Part shown: positions 25,927 to 33,531 of the stretch, one piece after another
Position numbering within the stretch: position 1 is the first letter of the stretch
Layout: each line of letters starts with the position of its first letter
Assembly (NCBI GenBank): GCA_034933145.1
Contig: JAYFOA010000045.1
Location: 1-56,605, forward strand
Length of the DNA: 56,605 nt
Reading direction: 5' to 3'
DNA from: UBA4644 sp034933145
GTDB lineage: Bacteria > Bacillota > Clostridia > Oscillospirales > Butyricicoccaceae
The notes under the pieces: generated by a model
What the model was told of the DNA's origin: nothing
Databases searched by the model: none
The model's input: the letters and a program-made list of their open reading frames with translations, nothing else
Translations under genes and position numbers: made by a program

Positions 25927-26592
25927 ATGATGGCATATAATCTGTTTGATATTCTGGGACCGGTTACGATCGGCCCATCCTCTTCTCATACCGCCGGTGC
26001 AGTGCGGATCGGGCTGGCCTGCCGCCTTTTGTTGGGCGGCGATGTTAAAAAGGCGAAAATCACCTTTTACGGTTCCTTTGCTGAGACCTATAAAGGCCAC
26101 GGCACCGACAAGGCGGTTGTCGGCGGTCTGCTCGGTTTTAATACCGATAATGAAAAAATACGGGAAAGCCTGCAGCTGGCGGAATTCCGGGGCATGCAGT
26201 TTGAAATCGACACGGCGGAAGATCCCAGATTTCATCCCAATACCGTTGTGATCCGGGCGCAAAACGCCCAGCGGCAGGTTAAGCTCCGTGCCTGTTCCGT
26301 GGGCGGCGGCGCGATCCGATTGCAGGAAATCAACGGATTTGAAGTAAGCGTTTCTTGTACGTATGATACGCTGATCATCTTTCACAGGGATATGCCGGGC
26401 GTGTTGGCAGAGATCGCGCATACGCTTTCCAGCAGCGGCTATAATATCGGCAACCTACATCTTTCCCGTGCGCGGCGCGAAGGTGACGTTATCACCGTCG
26501 TGGAAACCGACGTCCCGGTGGACCCAAATACCGTTGCCCAGCTGCGGACTGTGGGAAGCGTGTTTGACGTGGTTGCGCTGCCCAAGTTCTGA
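25927..26592 (+). CDS. sdaAB: L-serine ammonia-lyase, iron-sulphur-dependent, beta subunit
   Basis: A 221-residue beta subunit of the two-subunit [4Fe-4S] serine dehydratase that converts L-serine to pyruvate and ammonia. The serine-binding signature DILGPVTIGPSSSHTAGA is complete near residues 8-25, and the C-terminal third is an ACT domain (IIFHRDMPGVLAEIAHTL). ATG at 25927 or the adjacent 25930 can start; GGAAGG sits before both. The alpha subunit follows after 11 bp. Confidence 0.95.
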   Translation: MMAYNLFDILGPVTIGPSSSHTAGAVRIGLACRLLLGGDVKKAKITFYGSFAETYKGHGTDKAVVGGLLGFNTDNEKIRESLQLAEFRGMQFEIDTAEDPRFHPNTVVIRAQNAQRQVKLRACSVGGGAIRLQEINGFEVSVSCTYDTLIIFHRDMPGVLAEIAHTLSSSGYNIGNLHLSRARREGDVITVVETDVPVDPNTVAQLRTVGSVFDVVALPKF

Positions 26593-26603
26593 GGAGGAAC
26601 CAT

Positions 26604-27473
26604 ATGGAACTGCAAAGCATGGATCAGATTCTGGATGAATCCGCAAAAAATAATCAGCCGATTTGGCAGGTGGTTCTGCATGAGCAGCAGAGCGATTCCG
26701 GGGAGACAGCGGAGGAGATTCGTAACCGGGTGAGCCGGGCATGGCAGGTGATGAAGAACGCCGCCATGGCAGGTATCGCTTCCGATCTCCGGTCTGTTTC
26801 CGGCCTGACCGGCGGCGACGCCGCAAAGTATTACAGTCATCTCCGCGATCATAAGAGCCTGCTCGGTGGCTTCCCTTCCAAGGCGATGGCCTATGCGCTG
26901 GCTACCAGTGGGTATAACGCTGCCATGGGCATTATCGTAGCGGCACCGACTGCCGGAGCGGCGGGAATCCTCCCCGGCGTTCTTCTGGCGGCACAGGAGG
27001 AATATGGGTTCAGCGACCGGGAGGCAGTTAACGCTCTGCTGACGGCCGGTGGCGTCGGGGCAGTCGTGGCCACCCGGGCCACCATTTCCGGTGCGGCGGG
27101 CGGGTGCCAGGCGGAATGCGGTACGGCAGCCGCCATGGCGGCCGCAGCGCTGTGTGAGGTGCTGGACGGAACGCCGCGCCAGTGCAGTCATGCCGCGGCG
27201 CTGGCCCTGAAAAACCTGCTGGGGCTGGCCTGTGATCCGGTGGCCGGCTTGGTGGAAGTGCCCTGTGTCAAGCGCAACGGGATCCTGGCGATCCACGCGA
27301 TTTCTGCCGCTGATATGGCGTTAGCGGGGATCGAAAGTTTTATTCCGCTGGATGAGGTCATTGATGCCATGTATCAGATCGGCTGCGCTATGCCTTCCTG
27401 CATCCGGGAGACCGCTGAGGGGGGGCTTGCCGTTACGCCCACCGGATTGGCGGCCAAGCGGAGGCTGTTCTGA
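26604..27473 (+). CDS. sdaAA: L-serine ammonia-lyase, iron-sulphur-dependent, alpha subunit
   Basis: A 289-residue catalytic subunit that holds the cluster. Cysteines in GGCQAECGTAAAM, LACDPVAGLVEVPCVKRN and near the end (CAMPSCIRETAEGG) are the conserved candidates for [4Fe-4S] ligands. Order beta-alpha and the GAGGAGG site before the ATG indicate one transcript with sdaAB. Product pyruvate can feed the PFOR encoded further along. Confidence 0.95.
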   Translation: MELQSMDQILDESAKNNQPIWQVVLHEQQSDSGETAEEIRNRVSRAWQVMKNAAMAGIASDLRSVSGLTGGDAAKYYSHLRDHKSLLGGFPSKAMAYALATSGYNAAMGIIVAAPTAGAAGILPGVLLAAQEEYGFSDREAVNALLTAGGVGAVVATRATISGAAGGCQAECGTAAAMAAAALCEVLDGTPRQCSHAAALALKNLLGLACDPVAGLVEVPCVKRNGILAIHAISAADMALAGIESFIPLDEVIDAMYQIGCAMPSCIRETAEGGLAVTPTGLAAKRRLF

Positions 27474-27510
27474 AAATAAGAAAATGAATAGATAAAGATA
27501 GGATATAAGC

Positions 27511-27540
27511 CAGGGCCCGCTGCTTCTGCAGCGGGCCCTG
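27511..27540 (+). terminator. terminator of sdaAB-sdaAA
   Basis: CAGGGCCCGCTGC-TTCT-GCAGCGGGCCCTG, a 13-bp perfect stem followed by ATATAATTTTA, lies between convergent genes. Confidence 0.8.
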
Positions 27541-27548
27541 ATATAATT

Positions 27549-28097
27549 TTACATTTTTACCATCCGAAGGGGCAATCTGCATTTTTCACAGATGAAGGTG
27601 CGAAAGTGCGCTACCCCATCATCGGGAAAAGCAGTTTTCGAAAGTATGAAGCAGAGAACCTTCCCCTGAAACAGGATGAAATAGTCTTTTGTTTCGGTCA
27701 GAGCAGTTAGTACGCTATACTTGTGCACTGAATAGCTGCTGCCGTCATCGGTGGTGAAAGCATCCTTGCCAAAGGTGAAACGCATTTCCAGCCCGATTGC
27801 CGCGGCGTTTTTCATGTTCGTCTTCGTCATACGGCGTATGATCTTACGCTCGCTGCGACGCCAGAAAAAAACAACGAACAATCCATAGGCCACTGCGGCA
27901 AAGATCTGAAACCCTATCAATTCTCCGTCTGTATTTCCGCGGCTCAGCGGGAGAATGACTGCGACCAGCCCGGCCAGATAAAGGACAAAGCTGAGAATGC
28001 GGGTGTTTTTCCGGCCGAAGAGAACAAAACTTGCGGTCGTTGCAGCCCGCCAAGCCTGTTCATCCAGGACCGTTATGTTTTCAAAGGGTAGTTCCAT
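27549..28097 (-). CDS. YcxB-like membrane protein
   Basis: A 182-residue protein with two membrane helices (about 33-52 and 62-81) and a cytosolic C-terminal domain rich in beta strands. The pattern LEMRFTFGKDAF followed by YSVLTALTETKDYFILF and a late VLCFILSK is typical of the YcxB-like family, whose function is unknown. It overlaps the HD gene by 17 bp and is the last gene of a three-gene minus operon. Confidence 0.72.
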   Translation of the reverse strand: MELPFENITVLDEQAWRAATTASFVLFGRKNTRILSFVLYLAGLVAVILPLSRGNTDGELIGFQIFAAVAYGLFVVFFWRRSERKIIRRMTKTNMKNAAAIGLEMRFTFGKDAFTTDDGSSYSVHKYSVLTALTETKDYFILFQGKVLCFILSKTAFPDDGVAHFRTFICEKCRLPLRMVKM

Positions 28098-28659
28098 CTT
28101 TTTCTGCTTTCAGTTTTTCCTGCGTATCCCGCAGAAGTTCCGTCCGGAGGGCAGCCAAAAAAGGAAACGGTTCCGCTTCTGCTGCGCCGTAGGTCTGCTG
28201 TAGCTCCCGTTCCAGGGGCAGCCAGCTGGAAAGGGGCGCCTCGTTATGCTGCAGAACGGCCTCCATCTTGTCGAGGGCGTTCCAGACCCGCGCCTCCGGC
28301 GTGACCTGCGCGTCCATTTCATCCAGCAGCCGATAAAGCCGCTCATGCTGGGGATCGGGCAGAAGGGAGATCAGCTTGAAGACCGCCAACTGCTCTTGCA
28401 GCTGATTGTCCCCGGTCTTCAGAAAAGACGGGATGTCCCCGGTGACGGCCTCACCAAAATCATGGATCAGGCACATTTGGATCACTTTATTGATATCTAC
28501 CTGCGGAAGCTCACCCTCCAGCAGGAGAGCGAGCGTCGCCAGCCGCCAACAGTGGGCTGCGACGCTTTCCGGGACGCCGGCGGCGGTGACGCTGTGCCGC
28601 GTATTGGTCTTCAGGGGCTCGATCAGATGGAGAAACTCCAGCAATTCTCGCGGCTGCAT
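28081..28659 (-). CDS. HD-domain hydrolase, YfbR-like 5'-nucleotidase
   Basis: A 192-residue HD-superfamily protein. The metal ligands are seen as the His of AAHCWRLATLALLL, HD of LIHDFGEAVTGDIPSF and a downstream Asp in NALDKMEAVLQHNE; this order matches the YfbR/YGK1 deoxynucleoside 5'-monophosphatase group. ATG at 28659 starts one base after the stop of the upstream gene; the longer frame to 28740 is inside that gene. Probable role in nucleotide pools; substrate not shown. Confidence 0.82.
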   Translation of the reverse strand: MQPRELLEFLHLIEPLKTNTRHSVTAAGVPESVAAHCWRLATLALLLEGELPQVDINKVIQMCLIHDFGEAVTGDIPSFLKTGDNQLQEQLAVFKLISLLPDPQHERLYRLLDEMDAQVTPEARVWNALDKMEAVLQHNEAPLSSWLPLERELQQTYGAAEAEPFPFLAALRTELLRDTQEKLKAEKDGTTL

Positions 28660-28660
28660 A

Positions 28661-29536
28661 TCAGTGATCCAGCACGCTGATACGGTAGCCGATAACACGG
28701 AAAAAGGGCCGTTCCTCCTGTAGCTGGAGCAGCGCGGCACGGGTATCCGTGGACGTCAGTTTGCCGGACAGCTCCGCAAATACGATATTGATGCGCTGCT
28801 CATCGTCGGCGGCAATATTATGAGTCTTGACACGGAAATATTCCACGTTCAAATCGGCCTCAGAAAAGACCGAGAGCGCCTGTGCCAGGTCACCGCGACG
28901 GTCCATCCGGATAGCAAAGGCTACGCTGAGGATACAGTTTTCCGGTGCGTTAATCAGCTTGCGCGACATAAGTGCCACCATCTGCCCATCGCCGGCGGGC
29001 GTCAGGGCGTTGATATATACCGGCTGATTATAGATCATACTGTACAGCCATTCGGTTTCGTAATAGCTGCCCACCAAAACGGCGGCCCGCTCATATTTTC
29101 CATTCACCAAACCTTCAAGAGCAGCGGCAGTGGAATGGCACGGCGAAGCCTCCATATGGAGAGAGGAAGATACTTCGCGGCACATATTGGAAGGACAGAG
29201 CACGGTCCCCTCGGGCATGGAAGGTAGAAGATCCCGCTCATGCTGTAATGTAAAGGATGGGTCATGAGTGATCACATAGCGATACTGACGGCCGCGGCTC
29301 ATCCGCAGCAGAGAGGACCATAGGGAACGGGCGCGGATGGTCAGCTCGGGTGACAGGCCGGAGGTCACATGTTCAAGCACGGCTTTTTCGCGCGCCGGGT
29401 CATAGATTGGCGTGTCCTGATGTTCAAGATGCGCCTGCGCCGCCTGAAGAGAGATCTCCATTCGGCGAAGGAACACGTCCAGCAGCGCTTCGTCACAGCT
29501 GTCGATGATTTGCCGAAGTATTTCCTGCTCTTTCAT
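28661..29536 (-). CDS. chorismate mutase-ACT protein with degenerate prephenate dehydratase region
   Basis: A 291-residue protein laid out like a P-protein. Residues 1-85 look like an AroQ chorismate mutase (ILRQIIDSCDEALLDVFLRR, then REKAVLEHV). The middle keeps a dehydratase-like outline but lacks the GPEGTFS start and the catalytic TRF motif; MVALMSRKL stands where TRF is expected. The last 80 residues form an ACT-like domain (FAIRMDRRGDLAQALSVFSE) without the usual ESRP phenylalanine site. ATG at 29536 follows GGGAGG. The mutase may work; dehydratase activity seems unlikely. The downstream genes give no pathway clue. Confidence 0.7.
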   Translation of the reverse strand: MKEQEILRQIIDSCDEALLDVFLRRMEISLQAAQAHLEHQDTPIYDPAREKAVLEHVTSGLSPELTIRARSLWSSLLRMSRGRQYRYVITHDPSFTLQHERDLLPSMPEGTVLCPSNMCREVSSSLHMEASPCHSTAAALEGLVNGKYERAAVLVGSYYETEWLYSMIYNQPVYINALTPAGDGQMVALMSRKLINAPENCILSVAFAIRMDRRGDLAQALSVFSEADLNVEYFRVKTHNIAADDEQRINIVFAELSGKLTSTDTRAALLQLQEERPFFRVIGYRISVLDH

Positions 29537-29569
29537 ATACGCGCCTCCCGGAGAAATCGTTCTTATTTT

Positions 29570-29598
29570 AGAATACCGCCTGCGGCCGCGGTTGTCAA
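29570..29598 (-). promoter_or_regulatory. sigma-A promoter of the chorismate mutase-ACT operon
   Basis: Minus strand: perfect -35 TTGACA (29598-29593), 17-bp spacer, -10 TATTCT (29575-29570), 33 nt before the start. Confidence 0.7.
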
Positions 29599-29620
29599 TT
29601 GAATACCGTCGTGTTATAAT
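29592..29620 (+). promoter_or_regulatory. sigma-A promoter of the threonine aldolase gene
   Basis: -35 TTGTCA (29592-29597), 17-bp spacer, perfect -10 TATAAT (29615-29620). Its -35 lies on the same bases as the opposing -35. Confidence 0.8.
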
Positions 29621-29656
29621 GTCTCTGATAAAAAAATTCACAAATGAGGTGAGTTT

Positions 29657-30697
29657 ATGAAAGAGCAGTCTCATTATATCGATCTTCGCAGCGATACGGT
29701 AACACAACCGACACAGGCCATGCGCGACGCCATGTATCAGGCGCCTGTTGGCGACGATGTCTATCAGGATGACCCGACGGTCAACGAGCTGGAGCGCGTG
29801 GCGGCGGAGATTCTGGGCAAAGAGGCGGCGCTGTTTGTCACCAGCGGCACGATGGGAAATCAGCTGGGCATTATGGCGCAGACCCAGCGCGGAGATGAGA
29901 TCATCGTCGGTGCGCATGCCCATATCCACATGCACGAGGGGGGCGCCGCGGCGGTGTTGTCCGGCGTCAACCAGCGGATCCTTGACTATCCCGGATGTAT
30001 GCCGGATCTTGAAATGATCAAAAGTGCCATTCGTCCCGATGATATCCATGAGCCGCCGACGGCCCTCATCTGTTTGGAAAACGCGCTGGCCAATGGGCGG
30101 GTGGTGCCGGTGGAGACCATGGAGGCGATTTATAAGCTGGCGCGCCGCCGTCGGATTCCGGTGCATCTGGATGGAGCACGGCTGTTTAATGCCGCGGCCT
30201 CTTTGAACGTCGACGTACGGGAGATCACAGAGAATTGCGATACGCTGAGCTGCTGTCTGTCCAAAGGGCTGTGCGCGCCGGTCGGTGCGATCTTTGCGGG
30301 GCCGGCCAAGGTGGTTTCCAAAGCTCGGAAATACCGCAAAATGCTGGGCGGCGGCATGCGCCAGTGCGGGATTCTGGCTGCAGCGGGCCTGATTGCCATT
30401 CAGGAAATGCCGGCGCGGCTGTCTGTGGATCATGAGAACGCCCGCTATCTGGCTGATCGGCTGGAGAGCATCCCGGGCGTTTCGGTTCTGCGGGATCAGA
30501 TGGACATCAACATGGTTTTCTTCCGCGTGGACGCCCCGAAAAAGATGGTTGAGAGCCTGCCGCAGAAGATGCTTGAAAAGGGTGTGAAGGTTGGCGGATA
30601 TGAGGAAGGCGCGATTCGGTGGGTGACCAATAATGATGTCGGCCGGCCGGAGATCGATCAGGCGGTCGAGGCCTTGCGCGGGATTTTGGAAAGATAG
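29657..30697 (+). CDS. ltaE: low-specificity L-threonine aldolase
   Basis: A 346-residue PLP enzyme that splits threonine or allo-threonine to glycine and acetaldehyde. Family landmarks: IDLRSDTVTQPT at the N-terminus, VGDDVYQDDPTVNELE, ALFVTSGTMGN, HLDGARLFNAA, and the PLP lysine in SKGLCAPVGA. Full length. ATG at 29657 has a GAGGTGAG site. Own promoter and terminator, so a single-gene unit. Confidence 0.95.
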   Translation: MKEQSHYIDLRSDTVTQPTQAMRDAMYQAPVGDDVYQDDPTVNELERVAAEILGKEAALFVTSGTMGNQLGIMAQTQRGDEIIVGAHAHIHMHEGGAAAVLSGVNQRILDYPGCMPDLEMIKSAIRPDDIHEPPTALICLENALANGRVVPVETMEAIYKLARRRRIPVHLDGARLFNAAASLNVDVREITENCDTLSCCLSKGLCAPVGAIFAGPAKVVSKARKYRKMLGGGMRQCGILAAAGLIAIQEMPARLSVDHENARYLADRLESIPGVSVLRDQMDINMVFFRVDAPKKMVESLPQKMLEKGVKVGGYEEGAIRWVTNNDVGRPEIDQAVEALRGILER

Positions 30698-30720
30698 CCC
30701 GGAATTTGGCAAAAATGATA

Positions 30721-30744
30721 CCGCGGACGGGCGCCCGTCCGCGG
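30721..30744 (+). terminator. terminator of ltaE
   Basis: CCGCGGACGG-GCGC-CCGTCCGCGG, a 10-bp perfect stem followed by TTTTCT. Confidence 0.85.
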
Positions 30745-30762
30745 TTTTCTATGTATCCGGCA

Positions 30763-30791
30763 TAGACAAAGTGTGCATAGTATGGTAGATT
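30763..30791 (+). promoter_or_regulatory. possible promoter of the TSCPD gene
   Basis: -35 TAGACA (30763-30768), 17-bp spacer, -10 TAGATT (30786-30791). Confidence 0.45.
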
Positions 30792-30826
30792 AATAACGAT
30801 TGAGAATCTAAAATAAGGAGAATATC

Positions 30827-31075
30827 ATGACGAAGACGGCAGTCTATTATCCCAAGGGCGTCTGCTCCCAGCGTTATGAGATTACAGTAACCGACGGCAA
30901 GATCGAGAAGCTCGATGTTGTCGGCGGATGTAATGGAAATCTGAAAGGCATCGCCGGTCTGGTCGAAGGAATGGAGGTCAAGGAGGCCATCCATCGTATG
31001 GAAGGTATCACCTGCGGCTTTAAGACCACCAGCTGCCCCGATCAGATTTCAAAGGCTCTGCGCGAAATGTTGTAA
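30827..31075 (+). CDS. TSCPD domain protein
   Basis: An 82-residue protein consisting of one TSCPD domain, a unit otherwise found at the C-terminus of class II ribonucleotide reductases. The cysteine pattern is seen as GVCSQRYE, GGCNGNLKG, ITCGFKTTSCPDQ, with the name-giving T-S-C-P-D near residues 68-72. Stand-alone copies of this length are common in clostridia; their role (metal binding, perhaps redox) is not established. AAGGAG precedes the ATG. Confidence 0.88.
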   Translation: MTKTAVYYPKGVCSQRYEITVTDGKIEKLDVVGGCNGNLKGIAGLVEGMEVKEAIHRMEGITCGFKTTSCPDQISKALREML

Positions 31076-31171
31076 ACACACGCGGGCCTCTTGCCTCGTA
31101 CGACGCTTCCCAGGCCGCCCTTCCGGCCGGGTGTGGATGAGGGCCAAACGAATGAAAAGAGGGTATGAAAT

Positions 31172-32566
31172 ATGTCCGTTACGACGGTGAAAGAAATTCT
31201 CCGCGAGCCGGAGGAATATATCGGAAAGCAGGTAGAGCTTCGCGGTTGGGTCCGTACTGCCCGCGATGTGAAGGCCTGTGCTTTTGTAGAGCTCAACGAC
31301 GGTTCTGTCGTTCGCAATTTACAGGTGGTTTACGATGCGGAGAACCCCTGTTATGCCCGCGCCGCGTCGCTGAACGTGGGCTGCGCGGTCATTGTGCGCG
31401 GTGCTATGGTTTCCTCTCCCAACCCGAAGCAGCCGGTCGAACTGAAGGCCGATGCGCTGGAGGTGGAAGGTGACTGCCCGCCCGATTATCCGCTGCAGAA
31501 GAAGCGCCACACGCTGGAATATCTGCGCACTATCCAGCATCTGCGCCCGCGGACGAACACCTTCCATTCGATCTTCCGCATCCGCAGCGCGACTGCCTTT
31601 GCTATCCATAAGTTTTATCAGGAGCAAGGGTTCATCTATGCCCATACGCCGATTATCACCGCCAGTGATGCAGAGGGCGCCGGGGAAATGTTTCAGGTGA
31701 CCACGCTGGACCTGGACAGCGTGCCCCGCGGCATGGATAACAAGCCCGATTATACCAAGGATTTTTTCGGAAAGTCCGCGAACCTTACCGTGTCAGGCCA
31801 GCTGGAGGCCGAGATATTTGCGCAGGCATTCGGAAAGACCTATACCTTTGGCCCGACGTTTCGTGCCGAGTGCAGCAACACCACCCGACATGCGGCAGAG
31901 TTTTGGATGATTGAGCCTGAGATTGCCTTTTCAGATCTCAACGATGTGATGGATCTGGAAGAGGCGATGATCAAATATGTGATCCGGTACGTCCTTGATA
32001 CCTGCCCGGAGGAGCTGTCTTTCTGCAATCAATTTTTGGACAACGGCCTTCTGGAGCGCCTGAAGGCGGTCGCCTTTGAGGATAGCTTTGTACGTGTCAG
32101 CTATACCGAAGCGGTTGCGCTGCTTGAAAAGAACAAGGAAAACTTTGAATATTCGGTCTTTTGGGGCTGCGATCTGCAGACAGAGCACGAGCGGTATCTT
32201 ACCGAGAAAATCTATAAAAAGCCGGTATTTGTCACCGATTATCCCAAGGAGATTAAGGCCTTTTATATGCGCCGCAACGACGACGGAAAGACCGTTGCCG
32301 CCTGCGATTTGCTGGTGCCCGGCATCGGCGAGCTCTGCGGCGGCAGCCAGCGTGAGGAGCGGCTCGAGGTTCTGGAAAAGATCATCGATGACGGCGGTAT
32401 GGAACGCGAGAACTATTGGTGGTACCTGGAGCTGCGCAAATATGGCGGCACAAAGCACGCCGGCTTCGGCCTGGGATTTGAGCGCCTGATCATGTACCTC
32501 ACCGGCGCGGGCAACATCCGCGACGTGCTGCCGTTCCCGCGCACCGTCGGCACGGCGGAGTTTTAA
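31172..32566 (+). CDS. asnS: asparaginyl-tRNA synthetase
   Basis: A 464-residue class II synthetase that charges tRNA-Asn. The OB anticodon-binding domain fills the first ~105 residues (VELRGWVRTARDVKACAFVE). Class II motif 2 is FRAECSNTTRHAAEFWMIEPE-like around residue 230 and motif 3 is GLGFERLIMYLTG near the C-terminus. The insertion beginning PRGMDNKPDYTKDFFGK is typical of bacterial AsnRS of this type and supports Asn rather than Asp specificity. The upstream 96 bp show no T-box. Probably first gene of a unit with coaW. Confidence 0.95.
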   Translation: MSVTTVKEILREPEEYIGKQVELRGWVRTARDVKACAFVELNDGSVVRNLQVVYDAENPCYARAASLNVGCAVIVRGAMVSSPNPKQPVELKADALEVEGDCPPDYPLQKKRHTLEYLRTIQHLRPRTNTFHSIFRIRSATAFAIHKFYQEQGFIYAHTPIITASDAEGAGEMFQVTTLDLDSVPRGMDNKPDYTKDFFGKSANLTVSGQLEAEIFAQAFGKTYTFGPTFRAECSNTTRHAAEFWMIEPEIAFSDLNDVMDLEEAMIKYVIRYVLDTCPEELSFCNQFLDNGLLERLKAVAFEDSFVRVSYTEAVALLEKNKENFEYSVFWGCDLQTEHERYLTEKIYKKPVFVTDYPKEIKAFYMRRNDDGKTVAACDLLVPGIGELCGGSQREERLEVLEKIIDDGGMERENYWWYLELRKYGGTKHAGFGLGFERLIMYLTGAGNIRDVLPFPRTVGTAEF

Positions 32567-32623
32567 GCACAGCCTGCTTTCCTGTCCTGTGGCCGCTGTG
32601 TACTGCGCAGAGCGGCTGCCGCC

Positions 32624-32652
32624 TTGCCGCCGGCATGAAACGCCGGCGGCAA
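32624..32652 (+). promoter_or_regulatory. hairpin in the asnS-coaW gap
   Basis: TTGCCGCCGGC pairs perfectly with GCCGGCGGCAA around a 7-nt loop. No T run follows, so it is not a standard terminator. A nearby CCTCCT at 32663-32668 can pair with the coaW ribosome-binding site AGGAGG at 32684-32689. Confidence 0.5.
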
Positions 32653-32699
32653 TCACGCCGGCCCTCCTGCCGGCACTCGCAAGAGGAGGTACCTTTTTC

Positions 32700-33527
32700 A
32701 TGGCTTATATGATCGGTATCGATATCGGAGGAAGCACAACCAAGATCGTTGGGCTTCAGGACGGCTCGCTGGCGGGTGCCTGTTCCGTCCGCGCCTCCGA
32801 CCCTGTGACTTCTGCGTATGGCGCATTTGGCAAGTTTCTTACGGACTGGCACTTGAACCTGACCAGCGTGGACAAGGTGATGTTCACCGGGGTGGGCTCA
32901 TCTTTCCTTCAGGGCCAGCAGATCTATGGCATTCCAACCCGGAAGGTGGATGAGTTTCGTGCCATCGGCCTGGGCGGCCGATATATTTCCGGGCTGGAAA
33001 AGTGCATTGTGGTCAGCATGGGTACCGGCACTGCCATTACGAGTGTTTCCGACGGAGAGATCCATCACGTCTGCGGCACCGGTGTCGGCGGCGGTACGAT
33101 CCTTGGGCTGGGTGAGCGGCTATGTGCCTCTCACAGCTTTTCTCATCTGCTTGAGCTGGCGAAAAGCGGAGATCTTGGCAATGTGGATCTTGCTGTCGGC
33201 GATATTACTCACGATCAGCTGTCCAACATGCAAAACAAGACCACGGCCTCCAACTTTGGAAAGATCAGCGACAACGCGGGTGCCTCTGACCTGGCGCTGG
33301 GTCTGCTGAATATGGTATTTCAGACAGTTGGCACGTTTGCCATGATGGCGGCTCGGCCGCGGGGAATGCGGGATATCGTTCTGACGGGAACACTGGCCTG
33401 TATGGATCTGGCCCGCCCGATTCTCAACGAACTGGAAGAACTTTATGATGTACGTTACCTTGTACCTGAACATGCGGATTTTGCCACGGCCATCGGAGCC
33501 GCGATCTTAGGAGAACAGGAGCGATAA
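32700..33527 (+). CDS. coaW: type II pantothenate kinase
   Basis: A 275-residue ASKHA-fold kinase that phosphorylates pantothenate in CoA synthesis. The N-terminal ATP loop is GIDIGGSTTKIVG; VVSMGTGTAIT, GTGVGGGTILGLG and the late VPEHADFATAIGAAILG complete the fold. Type II enzymes are found in staphylococci and many clostridia and are typically not inhibited by CoA. ATG at 32700 is reached from GAGGAGG with a longish 10-nt spacer; an in-frame ATG at 32709 is the alternative. Four bases separate it from the aminotransferase gene. Confidence 0.92.
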   Translation: MAYMIGIDIGGSTTKIVGLQDGSLAGACSVRASDPVTSAYGAFGKFLTDWHLNLTSVDKVMFTGVGSSFLQGQQIYGIPTRKVDEFRAIGLGGRYISGLEKCIVVSMGTGTAITSVSDGEIHHVCGTGVGGGTILGLGERLCASHSFSHLLELAKSGDLGNVDLAVGDITHDQLSNMQNKTTASNFGKISDNAGASDLALGLLNMVFQTVGTFAMMAARPRGMRDIVLTGTLACMDLARPILNELEELYDVRYLVPEHADFATAIGAAILGEQER

Positions 33528-33531
33528 AGAC

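Noticed and set aside
29537..30712. N-terminal extension of the chorismate mutase-ACT frame
   Set aside because: It runs antisense through the threonine aldolase gene; ATG 29536 has a good ribosome-binding site.
31076..31171. T-box riboswitch before asnS
   Set aside because: The gap is only 96 bp and shows neither the AGGGUGGNACCGCG-type core nor a terminator/antiterminator pair.
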